A stretch of DNA of 64,000 nucleotides, taken from assembly GCA_029216955.1 (NCBI GenBank), contig JANAVB010004128.1:15001-79000 (forward strand), read 5' to 3'. The position numbers and the translations under genes were made by a program. Each line of letters opens with the position of its first letter. The stretch's first letter is position 1. This stretch comes from Iris pallida. Its lineage: Eukaryota > Streptophyta > Magnoliopsida > Asparagales > Iridaceae. Below are positions 45,902-56,587 of the stretch, one piece after another. Below the pieces are notes generated by a model, which saw only the letters and a program-made list of their open reading frames with translations, had not been told where the DNA came from and did not search any database.

Positions 45902-45945
45902 AAAGAAGTAGAGAGGTAAAAAAAAAGGAAAGAAAATAAATTTTT
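45902..45945 (-). repeat. Right arm of the long inverted repeat (outer part)
   Basis: The reverse complement matches the CT-rich block at about 23597-23635, though with more differences than the inner part. Beyond about 45945 the similarity fades, so the true terminus is probably near here. Confidence 0.6.
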
Positions 45946-46540
45946 GGAGTGTAATGTGTTCTTTGTTCTGCTCCAGAACACCTAGAGCCGCGAGCTACTT
46001 ATAATTTTCTTTTAAATTCCATATTTGGTAAAGACTCAATCAACTTTTACTTTGACCATCCTCATGTGACCTGTCTGCCAGGTCAGCTTGCAGGCCAAAT
46101 GAGCGGTCATATAGACGGTCAAAACAGCATTATCGAGAAACGAGAATTTTTTAGTGATATTTTGGGCATATGAAAGTCTATTTTGCTCGCCAATGGACGT
46201 GACCGCAGGTACCATACACCCACGTGGCTCGCTCCCACTACCCTCCCCCCTCCCATGCTCCAGGCCCACCCGCCTCCTCATGCATGCTCCGGACTAATAG
46301 GAGCCCACGTCGTGGGCACAGGCCAACCGCGGTCACTCCCACGGGCGGGCCAAATAGCAGTATTATTTGGGCATAGATGATTCAACCTTAGGCATTTGTC
46401 CATTACCCGTAGGAGAATGGGTCTACTCTCAAAATCTTAATCCTAACTGCTATAACTAATACCATGAATCTATATTTAGTAACATGACCTAGTTGTTGAT
46501 TCATGCATGAATAAATATTAAAGAAGCAAATAGTCGAGCG
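45946..46540. other. Unclassified non-coding DNA
   Basis: A GC-rich patch (46190-46350) with CACGTGG and GGGCGGGCC-type words separates AT-rich flanks. No reading frame with protein-like features. Confidence 0.45.
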
Positions 46541-46660
46541 GGTTAGTTCTAGTTTTTTGAAATCCCACGCACACACACAACTCGAACCTTGCCGATTCCT
46601 CCGGGCGTCCGCTCAAATACCACTAGGCTAGAGAGCTCAGACAGGGTTTTATTCTGTTGA
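46540..46660 (-). mobile_element. Possible tRNA-derived SINE fragment
   Basis: On the minus strand TAGCCTAGTGG (complement of 46620-46630) fits an RNA polymerase III A box. GGTTCGAGTTG (complement of 46578-46588) fits a B box, about 30 bp downstream. This is the tRNA-like head of a SINE. Boundaries, tail and target duplication are unclear. Confidence 0.5.
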
Positions 46661-46706
46661 AAGTAGGTTCCTGCCATCTAGGGCTCCCAGAAATTTGGGC
46701 ACGCAA

Positions 46707-47768
46707 TGTTGGCCCATTGACTAATGGTTACACCTGATTTTGATAATCAATGACAACTTTGGTCGATACGCAAAATATACAAACTACTACAGGTTAAAAG
46801 AAATCAAAGACGAAGAACATCTACAACATACTGTGTCTATATCCAACTGTTATAGAACATCGCATCGTCATCCAGAAGCAAATCTTATTGGAATCCAGAT
46901 CGAGTCATTTTACATTTTCTTCTATATTTTTAATTTTATTGAGTTTAGAAAATATAAATGTGAGATCGTTCGGGATTAATACTGGCTTAGGTTATTCCTA
47001 ATCCATATATCAAAATAAGCCTACCTACTTAATTCCACAAACCCACAAATACAAAAAGCCTAAAACCTATACAATTTGGCCCATATAAATCTAGTTCTGA
47101 CCCACCAGAACTCTAACCGAGTTCGGTCTGGGTATTTTGAATTTATGTTCCCACCAAATCTGCATGCAATGTTCAAATGCGAGATTTATGCATCCGAACT
47201 CTGCCCTAACTCTGTCCGAGATTGGTCCCCAAAAATACTAAAAATATAGAAGGATTTTTATATTTCTAAATCACTCATTCACCCTCTCTCTTCTCTATCT
47301 TTTCTAAAGTGTTTTCAGCGATATAAAGCTTTCATATCTAGCCTATACTACTCTTAACCAAAGGCAGTACAGTTCTGTTCGATCTAGTGTTTTGGTTCAG
47401 AAGAGTTGTATCAGAGGTTGCAATTCAGAAAACGTTCCAGTTTTCGAAATGAGTTTGTTGGAGTTGGACGTGCGCTCATCACCAAGGCACAGTATTGTAA
47501 AGAGATGACAAGCTCTCATTTAGCTTGTGAATAGTAGATTAACATTGAGCAAGAGTACTCAAGACTGGAGTAGTCCTCTCAGAGGGAGACCAGTATACAT
47601 CGTTGTGTTCACTGAGTGTGATTCTCTGATCTCTTGCCTACTGCATTTATTTTCTGTCTCTTATATATGCCATAGTTTATAACTGCTAAATTTTTAAAGT
47701 AGTGATTATTTCCACTGCACATACACACTCTATTCACCCCTCCTCTAGAGGTGCTCAACGGTCCTACA
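46707..47768 (+). repeat. 5' LTR of copia-3
   Basis: 1062 bp, TGTTGGCCCATTG to GGTCCTACA. It is similar to 54483-55553 throughout, with clear divergence, suggesting an old insertion. Confidence 0.92.
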
Positions 47769-47770
47769 AT

Positions 47771-47782
47771 TGGTATCAGAGC
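47771..47782 (+). other. Primer binding site of copia-3
   Basis: TGGTATCAGAGC, an exact complement to the 3' end region of initiator methionine tRNA, two bases after the 5' LTR. Confidence 0.95.
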
Positions 47783-47818
47783 AGGTTATATTCAAATATA
47801 ACACTCTAGAGAGTATAT

Positions 47819-49581
47819 ATGACAACCGTGAAAACTATATTCAATGGTGAAGGGCAATCCACAAATAGATCCATACTATTTGATGGAACGAGCTACACAT
47901 ATTGGAAAACACAAATGAGTTTCTTTCTTAAGTCTCTTGGTTTTGATCTATGGTCAATAGTGATAGACGGCTATAAGAAACCAACTAGAATTTTAGTTGA
48001 TGGAGATCTAGTACAAAAGCCATACGACAAATACACAGATCAAGAAAAGACAAAGGCTAGTTTAGATGAACGAGCCATCAATGCACTATTTTGTGCAATT
48101 GACAAAATCAAATTTAATCGTGTTTCTACCTGTACTATGTCTCATAAAATTTAGAGACTTCTTGAGGTGACTCATGAAGGAACTTTCCAAGTAAATGAAT
48201 CCAAAATTAGCAGACTAATACAGGAGTATGAATTATTCAAGATGAAACTCGGTGAGTCAATTACACAGATGTTTACTCATTTCTACGATATTACTAATCA
48301 TGTACAATCTCTTGGTAAGGATTACAATAATCATGATAAGGTCATAAAGATTCTACGGGCTCTAACCAATAATTGGAACCCGAAGGCAACTGCGATCATA
48401 GAAGGAAACGATCTGACCACAATGACTCTGGAGATACTTATGGGCAAGCTGATAACCCATGAGCTGGACTTGCAAGAATTTGAAGAAGCAACCCACAAGG
48501 AAAAATCTATCGCCTTCAAAGCATAAGCCAAAAGAGTCACATGCAATGACTCCGACGAAGAATCATCTAGTGGTAATGAGCAAGCCCTGCTAGTCAGAAA
48601 CTTTAAAAAGTTCTTGAAGTTTGCAAGATCAAACCGAAAGAAGAAGGATGTCCGTGAAAGCAACGAAGAAGAAACAATCTACTTTGGATGTAAGAAGTCA
48701 GGGAATATCAAGAAGGAATATCCATTATCAAAGAAGAGCAGTCCATATGATCGATCAAGATCAAGCAGAAAAGCCACAATAGGTCGAAAGTATGCTAATA
48801 CAAGCATCTGGCACGAAAGTGAGGCCAGTGAATCAGAGGAGGAGGATAGACCCAGCAGTACTGCAAATATCTATCTAATGGATTTCGAAAAGGTATCTAC
48901 TAACCCTCTGTACGATGACTTTACTTTCGATGAGCTAGAAACTGCCTTTAGTGAACTACTTGATGAACACAAAAATATGTTAGACAAGTACAAGCAATCT
49001 TACAAAGAGGTTAAGGCTTACACAACTGAAGTAGCTAGATTGTCTAATCTTGTTAAAAATATAAAAGAGACATCTACTACCAGTTGCACGGATGAGATAG
49101 CCATGCTTAAAGTAGACTATCATGAGGCTATCCTCACCATTAAAAAGAAAAAAAAGACTATATCAAAGTATGAGAGCTTTATGACATAGAGAAGAAGAGA
49201 CACTTAGTCACAGAGCAAAGACTCATTAATATGACTATCAAATATGAGGAGTCTTGTGCGATCTCTAAAAAGTTAGAGATCAAGTTAGGCAAACAGGCCA
49301 TCCCTGTTACACAGCCTAAGGTTAGTCCTAATGCTAAGCATACATCTAAGAGAACTAAACTACAGAAAGCATGCAAGCAACACGTTTCACACAATTATGC
49401 TTTCACTTATAGGTTTCCAAAGAAGACACAAAAGAATGTCAACACAGAAATAAAAAGCACATTTTCAAAACTTACTTTCATGTACTGTGGTACTCACGGG
49501 AACATATCACAGTATTGTCAAGCAAGGAAGCTTGTTGACAATCATATACTTGCTTGGATTCCTATAACTAATCAAAAATAA
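47819..49581 (+). pseudogene. gag: copia-3 gag
   Basis: It starts at ATG 47819. The capsid domain has the copia pattern (FDGTSYTYWKTQMSFFLKSL near residues 22-41; later YELFKMKLGESITQMFTHF). Stops lie at 48152-48154 (TAG) and 48524-48526 (TAA), in one frame. A zinc knuckle near 48680-48720 has lost cysteines (YFGCKKSGNIKKEY). An acidic stretch and coiled-coil-like region follow (48930-49190), then a TAG and a frameshift. A further knuckle-like CGTHGNISQYC ends the segment. The long gag with a C-terminal coil is usual for SIRE-type elements. Confidence 0.87.
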
Positions 49582-49660
49582 CCCTTGAAGAAATGGGTAC
49601 CAAAGGATTCATCTACTCATTTTGTAGGTGGACCATCAACCCTTCCATACTAAAAGCAAG

Positions 49661-50029
49661 TAGATTCTCGATAGCGGATGTTCACGGCACATGACTGGTG
49701 ATGCATCTTTATTCGCTACACTATCGATAAAGAAAGAAGGATATGTCTCCTTTGGAAATAATTTGAGAAGTGATATAATTAGAAATGGCACTGTTGGTAT
49801 GTCTCCCTATCCAGTAATAAAGGACATCTGTCTAATTACAGAGTTAAAACATAACCTATTAAGCACAAGTCATTTGGCAGATAATGGTTATGGCATTAAG
49901 TTTGTGAAAGACAAATATTCAATCTATGATATGTTATCTGGTAATCCCGTAAATGAAGGGATTAGGGAAGACAATATTTATGTTTTCTTTCTTGAAAGTA
50001 CTAACAATGCAGGAAAGTGTCTGTAGCCA
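49661..50029 (+). pseudogene. pol: copia-3 protease
   Basis: The active site reads ILDSGCSRHMTGDASLF, preceded by a TAG (49661-49663) where the family has Trp. The hydrophobic flap and ELKHNLLSTSHLADNGYGIK follow in the family order. The frame stops at 50027-50029 just before the pre-integrase region. Confidence 0.85.
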
Positions 50030-51132
50030 ACCAAGATGAAAGCTGGCTATGGCACATGGGAATGCTAATATGGACACTATCTCACGGCTATGTACTAAAA
50101 AGTTTGGTAAAAGGACTCTCAGAAATCAGATTCAAGAAAGATATTGTATGTGATGACTTTGAAAAGAACAAAGCAATTAGGTCTTCATTTAAATCTATCA
50201 ACACTGTAAGTACTTCTAGACCCTTGCAGTTGATTCATATGGATTTATTCGATCCTAGTAGAGTCGCTAGTCTTGGCGGTAAGCTCTACGCTTTTGTGAT
50301 TGTTGATGATTTCTCTCGTTATACATGGATTTTCTTTTTATCAAACAAAAGTGATACTATTTTTGAATTTTAGATATTTTGCAAAAAGGTACAAAATGAA
50401 AAAGATTTCATGATTACTCGAATCTGAAGTGAACATGGTGGCGAATTCGCAAATGCTGATTTTAAAAAGTTCTGTGATAATAGTGGATATTACTAAGAGT
50501 TTTCTTGTCCTAGAAATCCCCAACAGAATGGTGTTATGGAGCGAAAGAATCGTACTCTAAGCGAGATGGCTAGAGTGATGCTGAATCAGTATAATCTTCC
50601 TAAGTATTTTTGGGTAGAAGCTGTTAGTACAGCTTGTCATGTTTTAAATAGGGTGTTGATTCGACCTATCTCGAAGAAAACACCATATGAATTGTGGTTT
50701 GGTAGGATTCCAAACATTTTATATTTTAAAGTTTTTAGATGTCGTTGTTTTATCTTGAACACTAAGGACAACTTGGGTAAATTTGACTCTAAAGCAGACG
50801 AAGGAATATTTCTCGGATATGCTGCTAAGAGTAAGGAATATAAGATTTTTAATAAAAGATCTATGATTGTTGAAGAATCAGTTAACGTTACATTTGATGA
50901 GCTCAATAGTCACAGATCTAGCGATAGTGATGATGAAGAGATGAAGAACAAATACAAGACACCTGAAGATATTGCTACCAACGAGAGCTATCTGGAAAGT
51001 CTACCGAAGAGAATAAAGTTCATGCCAGACCATCCAGAGATACTCATCATAGGTGACGCATGCAAAGGTGTAAGTATACATTCTTCTACTAGAGATATTA
51101 ATGTAGCAGCAAATGTAGATTTTATTTCTTAA
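50017..51132 (+). pseudogene. pol: copia-3 pre-integrase and integrase
   Basis: The GAG-pre-integrase start (ESWLWHM) leads to the integrase core: first Asp in LIHMDLFDP, then VDDFSRYTWIFFL. Stops occur at 50371-50373 and 50425-50427. The second catalytic Asp is replaced by Glu (SEHGGEF, codon 50431-50433). The catalytic Glu is in NGVMERKNRTL, near 50536. The C-terminal part includes KTPYELWFGRIPN and GIFLGYAAKSKEYKIFN. It ends at TAA 51130-51132. Confidence 0.88.
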
Positions 51133-52662
51133 GTAGAACCTAAGACAGTAGCAGATGATTTTAATGATGAGTTTTGGATTGACGCCATGCAAGAGGAACT
51201 TAATCAATTTGAAAGAAACCAAGTTTGAAAACTTGTTCCTGAACCTATTGCTCAATCGATAATTGGTACAAATGGGTGTTCTGAAATAAATTAAGTGTGA
51301 ATGGACAAGTTCTACGCAACAAAGCACGTCTAGTGGCACAAGGTTATAATCAAGAAAAATGTATTGATTATGACGAGACATAAGCTGATGTTACTAGACT
51401 AGAAGCCATTCGCATGTTTTGTACATTTGCATGTTTTCATAATTTTAAACTTTTTCAAATGGACGTAAAAAGTACATTTTTAAATAGATTTTTAAAAGAA
51501 GTTTTTGTGAAACAGCCTCCTGGTTTTGAAGATTTTTAAAAATCTGATCACGTTTTCAAACTTAGGAAAGCACTCTATGGACTCAAACAAGCATCCCATG
51601 CTTGGTATGAACGCCTAAGTGTCTTCTTACTTGAAAATAGATTTTCAAAAGGAATAGTTAATACAACTTTATTTATCAAGTCTTCAGATGATACTATTCT
51701 TTTTGTGCAAATTTATGTAGATGGCATCATTTTCGGTTCTACTAATAAAAAACTTTGTCAAGAATTTGCTAAGTGTATACAGAGTAAGTTTAAGATGAGT
51801 ATGATGCCAAAGCTAAACTACTTCCTAGGACTTCAGATCAAACAGCACTCACTGGGAACATTCATCAACCAAGCCAAATACATGATAGATTTACTGAAGA
51901 AGTATGACTTCGATAACGTAAAGCCTATCGAAACTCCAATGGCTATATTTATACGGCTTGACATTGATGAAAGTGGCAAACCAGTCGACCAGTGTAAGTA
52001 TCAAAGTATGACTGGTAGTTTATTATACTTAACTACTAGTCGTCCGGATATTATGTTTAGTGTTTGCATTTGTGCACGATACCAAGCTAATCCTAAGGAA
52101 TCACACATTTGTGCCATTAAGCGTAAATTTTAATACCTTAAAGGAACTTCTACAGTCGGCTTGTGGTATCCTAAAATCACATCGTTTGACCTAATCGGTT
52201 ATTCAGATGCAGATTTTGCTGGATGCGAGTGGGCCGTAAAAGAACCAGCAGTACGTGTCATTTTCTAGGAAAAGCTTTAGTCTCCTGGTTTAGTAAGAAG
52301 GAAAACTCTGTCATTTTATCAACAACCGAGGCTAAGTACATTGCCGCAGGACGTTGTTGTGCACAGATTTTGTGGATGAAGCAAGCCCACAAGACTAAAA
52401 TCTACACTACACAAAAATTTCCATATATTGTGATAACACTAGCACGATTAGTTTGACTAAGAACCATGTTTCTCATTCACGCACAAAGCACATAGAGATA
52501 TGTCATCATTTTTTACGTAATCACTAACAACACGAGAATATTTTCTTAGAATTTATTGACATAGATCATCAATTAGCAAATATTTTCACAAAATCGCTAG
52601 CTGAAGACGGCTTCAATTATCTGCATCACGAGTTAGGCATACTTGAATTTTCAGATTCATAA
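51133..52662 (+). pseudogene. pol: copia-3 reverse transcriptase and RNase H
   Basis: The RT start (DEFWIDAMQEELNQFERNQV) is followed by a badly interrupted stretch. A clean segment at 51705-52133 contains YVDGIIFGST, in which the catalytic YVDD motif has become YVDG (Gly codon 51723-51725). LNYFLGLQIKQ and MTGSLLYLTTSRPDI follow. RNase H pieces include YSDADFAGCEW near 52200 and HQLANIFTKSLAEDGF near 52567. The family's polymerase would be dead from the YVDG change alone. Confidence 0.87.
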
Positions 52663-53209
52663 TAAGTTATGTTCAATAAAATTACTTAAAACTTGAGATT
52701 TTTAGATTTATTAATTGAATTTATTTTGGGTACAAGCCGAAAGGGCCCTTTTGTCATACAGGTATAAATAGCCTGAATCAACACGGTATACAAGTCTTTG
52801 GAATACCGCTAGCTGGGATTCGGCCCCTACAGCTAATCTAAAGTAATAAATTTTAATTAATCGAGGAGCGAAGAGTTATTAAAGTACGTTTATTATTCAT
52901 TACTCATAAAAATGAATTGGAAATACAAGTAGCCGAACTCGGACAGAACTCGGTCCGATTTCTGGCCGAACTCGGTCGGTGTTGTTTCAAATTCCAGAAA
53001 CATTTCAGCCAGCCCTAGCTAATTTATCTACCTCATTTCTCCATTCTCCTCTCCACCCGAGCAGCAAAACCAAAACCTTAGTTTTTGTTTACCCCTTCCA
53101 TAGCTTTATCTCCTTCCTCCTTAGATTTAGAAGGCTCAAAGAAGGTGTTCTCCACTATTTTTTTGATTCTCCTTGAGGTATAAACTCTCATTTTTTTCTT
53201 TTCAATTCC
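52663..53209 (+). other. copia-3 spacer between pol and the third frame
   Basis: Non-coding. A short motif GAACTCGG recurs three times near 52935-52975 and also occurs, inverted, in the LTRs. A leader-like CT-rich region precedes the ATG at 53210. Confidence 0.5.
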
Positions 53210-54029
53210 ATGGCCTCCAAGATCTTCAAGAAAAAGAAGAGAGAGTTCACGGCTTTTCCTCCACTTCGAAATACGAACCCGTGAAAGTGTTCAATCCCGC
53301 TCGTCCTACTGACGAAGAGGAATTTGACATGACCCTATTAACCAAAACTTCTATGAACTCCATCGATTTGTTTACTCTGCTTTACTCCCCAAAACGTGAT
53401 CTACGGATGAGATCACATTTTTCGAGATGTCTACTATGTATCATCTTTATTTTAGAGTCACGTTTTCTGTTTCCAAGACTTTTATGGCTTGGAGGATAAG
53501 TTGTCGGAGGGTAGGCCACAGCCTTCTTTACCATATGCATCTTGTGGTAATCTTCCGTAAGTTTGACATTAACCTTGATATGTGTCCTATCTCTGGGTCA
53601 CCTTCTGAGCTGACTAGGTCTAGGAGATATCATCTGCCTCCACTTCCACCCGATGCTGCTCCACCTCTACCTGATCCAGTTGCTCTTACTCCTGCTCATG
53701 CTCTTGCTCTTACGGCTCCAGGCCATTTTGATCCTCAGTTCTATTAGTGATTCGATGAATTTGTCACTCTTTGAGGACAATGTCATCAGTCCTATGTTGA
53801 TGCTGAGTTTTGCCATACTTCTCAGACTCAGGTCTTGAGAAATGGCATTGCTGATATTTAGTGGTCGTTAGCGCATCATCCTACTGCAACATTTCAGATC
53901 CTCCATCATCCTGGATTCGATGGACCGCGGCTTGAGGATCTGGACACTTTTAGATTCTTCGATTCGACGACAGCCTATGTCGATCCTCATCCTCCTCCTG
54001 ATCCAGCCGATGATGCCGCTGATATGTGA
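53210..54029 (+). pseudogene. copia-3 third open frame (env-like position), degenerate
   Basis: It begins MASKIFKKKKREF at 53210 and shifts frame near 53250 into KYEPVKVFNPARPTDEEEFD. A Pro-rich segment (LPPDAAPPLPDPVALTPAHA, about 53647-53706) and an acidic end (near 54000) follow. Its place after RNase H and before the 3' LTR is that of the env-like frame of SIRE/Maximus elements. I see no signal peptide or clear membrane segment, so an envelope function is not supported by the sequence. It could equally be an acquired gene fragment. Confidence 0.5.
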
Positions 54030-54482
54030 TTTTGGACTTTAGTTTTAGCATTTTGTGGATGTTATTTGTTGATGATAATCATGTAGTAGTGACACTTTTT
54101 CTATTTGTTTTAGTTGGACTTATGTAGTAGTTTAAACTCTTTCGGTTATAACTTTATGCACTCTATTTCAGTAGTGGTTGAGTTTTATGCTATATTAGTG
54201 TTCATTTCTCCTGCTACTGCTAGTATATCTCCTGAGCTGTGACTTTTTATATTCATATTATTTGTGTATATCATTCTATCTGTTTCTTTGTTATTGTTGG
54301 CTTGTTGGCTTCACATATTACGGGGGAGCCACATGTTTGAGTACTTGATAAAGGAGGAGAAAGTGCCTATACAAAATTCTCACGATCTATTCAGACCAAG
54401 TCAGGTATACATTTTCAAAGTTATATATTTGTTATATTTTGGTATAGACTCATAGTTTGTCAATTATAAAAATGGAAAAGAT

Positions 54483-55553
54483 TGTTGGCCTATTGGCTAA
54501 TAGTTACACCTGATTTTGATAATCAACGACAACTTTGGTCGATACGCAAAATACACGAACTGCTACAGGTTAAAAGAAATCAAAGACAAAGAACATCTAC
54601 AACATACTACATCTACATCCTAATGTTACAGAACATCGCATCGTCATCCAGAAGCAAATCTTTCTGGAATCCAGATCAAGTCATTTTATATTTTCTTCTG
54701 TATTTTCAATTTTATTGAGTCTAGTAAATATAAATGAGAGATCGTTCGGGATTAATACTGGCTTAGGTTATTCCCAGTCCACATATTCAAATACGCCTAC
54801 CTACTTAATTCCATAAACCCACAAATCCAAAAAGCCCAAAACCTACGTAATTTGGCCCATACAATTCTAGTTCTGACCCACAAGAACTCAGCCAGAACTC
54901 TGACCGAGTTTGGACCGAGTTCGGTCTGGGTATTTTGAATTTTTGTTTCTACCAAATCTTCATGCAGCGTTCGAATGCGAGATTTATGCATCCGAACTCT
55001 TCCCTAGTTCAGTCCCCAAAAAATATTATAAATAGGGAAGGATTTTCACATTTCTAAATCATTCATTCACTCTCTCTTCTCTATATTTTCTAAATTATTT
55101 TCAGCGATATGAAGCTTTCACATCTAGCATATACGACTCTTAGCCAAAGGCAGTACAGTTCTGTTCGATCTAGTGTTTTTGTTCATAAGAGTTGTATCAG
55201 AGGTAGCAATTCAGAAAAAGTTTCAGTTTTCGGAATCAGTTTATTGGAGTCGGTCGTGCACTCGTCACCAAGTCACGTTGTTGTAAAGAGACGAAAAGCT
55301 CTCATTTAGCTTGTGAATAGTAGATTAACATCGAGCAAGTGTACCCGAGACTGGAGTAGTCCTCTTAAAGGTCAACCAGCATACATCGCTGTGTTCACTG
55401 AGTTTGATTCTCTGATCTCTTGCCTACTGCATTTATTTATTATCTCTTATATATGCCATATTTTATAACTGCTAAAATTTTAAAATGGTGATTATTTTCG
55501 CTGCACGTAGACATACTCTATTCACCCCCCTAGAGATGCTCAACGGTCCTACA
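54483..55553 (+). repeat. 3' LTR of copia-3
   Basis: 1071 bp, TGTTGGCCTATTG to GGTCCTACA, preceded by a short purine-rich run (AATGGAAAAGAT) as polypurine tract. Confidence 0.92.
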
Positions 55554-56138
55554 CCCAAGAGTTTGAATCCGAGTTGTGACCGTTTAGGACAAACAAGAGA
55601 GTCTAACTTGTGGCTATATGCAGAAGACTTTTAGTCGTGAGTTGTGAGCCAGGAAAATAGTTCTACTTATGAGTTACATGTTAGTTAATAGTTCTCCAAA
55701 GTTGGAGCTGATAGGAACGGTCCAACATTACTTTTTAAGTCTAGACCAACTGATTGGTATTTGCGTAACTAACACTTCGATTGCATACTTATTGACTAGT
55801 TTTCCCATTCGTACCTGACATGGATAAAATATAGCGGATGCAATAAGATATTAAAAATTTTATATTCCTAAGAAGTAAAGTATAATAATCCTTTGATCAT
55901 TTTTGTTCTTTGTTGTCAATAAGATAAATATTTTATTTAAGATGATCATGACTTTGAATTTTTCATGAGCATGAAAATAATCCCTATTCGTCCTTCTTTT
56001 TCTACTTCTTTTGTTGTTAGCTAAACTATTCATAGTGATCATATTTGTAAGTTGTAGTTTTAAAATTCATCTTCTATATCCCGAAATGTTGATGTTTCTG
56101 AGTTTTGACATCATAGATTCATGTTAACCACAACAATG
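55554..56138. other. Unclassified AT-rich DNA
   Basis: No gene, repeat or RNA feature recognised. Confidence 0.5.
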
Positions 56139-56146
56139 GTTCACGT

Positions 56147-56579
56147 CAGGCCGGCCCTGGGGTAAGCCAAACAAGCCATCGGGCTTGGGCAATCCCTTTG
56201 GTTAGGGCAACCCACCCACCCCACCACCCCAGGCCCCTCGGTCCCTAACTCTCCGCCAAGTCTTTGCGATCCACTACAACTTCTCCTTGTTAGTTGAACT
56301 GGCATTCTCCTATGCCCATATTTTGAGATTCCACTAAAAAGATCTCGAGTAGCTCAGGAGTCAGGAGAGAAACTCGAAATTCGAGCTCCACGTTACCGTC
56401 AGAAACGGAGACAACTGGCTTCTTAGCGTTTTTCAAAATCATTGGTCTTATTTTTCATAGCTACAATATTTATAGCTTTCAGCTTGTTGTAATTTTTTTA
56501 TATTTTTATTGGAGTCAAGGTACAAGGGCAACCAAATTTAGCTCCGAATAGGGCAACCCAACCCACTGGGCCGGCCCTG
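56147..56579. mobile_element. hAT-type MITE, copy C (433 bp)
   Basis: It starts CAGGCCGGCCCTGG and ends CTGGGCCGGCCCTG, flanked by a perfect 8-bp duplication GTTCACGT (56139-56146 and 56580-56587). Internal words such as GGGCAACC are shared (some inverted) with copy A at 11429-11643, so they are one family of different lengths. Confidence 0.9.
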
Positions 56580-56587
56580 GTTCACGT

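Larger units (their letters stand above)
23590..45945 (+). mobile_element. Probable Mutator-like element (MULE) with FAR1-type transposase remnants, heavily nested
   Basis: An inverted repeat of about 200 bp brackets the region: left arm 23590-23753 plus 27702-27750, right arm 42238-42400 plus 45902-45945. Each arm is split by a different insertion. Between them are two duplicate FAR1/MULE transposase pseudogenes on the plus strand, the first about 0.9 kb inside the left arm. Long terminal inverted repeats plus a FAR1-type transposase are the structure of Jittery/FAR1-like MULEs. I could not find the exact termini or the 8-11 bp target duplication. Two unrelated copies of one repeat in opposite orientation remain possible. 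Confidence 0.6.
46707..55553 (+). mobile_element. copia-3: SIRE/Maximus-type Ty1/copia retrotransposon, decayed
   Basis: LTRs of about 1.06 kb (46707-47768 and 54483-55553) are flanked by CGCAA and CCCAA, a duplication with one change. A perfect primer site (47771-47782) follows the 5' LTR. Gene order is gag, protease, integrase, reverse transcriptase, RNase H, which defines copia. About 1.8 kb remain between RNase H and the 3' LTR and hold an extra degenerate frame, as in the SIRE/Maximus lineage. Dozens of stops rule out activity. Confidence 0.9.

Noticed and set aside
47771..47782. tRNA gene next to the copia-3 LTR
   Set aside because: The 12-bp match is the primer binding site complementary to a tRNA 3' end; no cloverleaf can be drawn around it.
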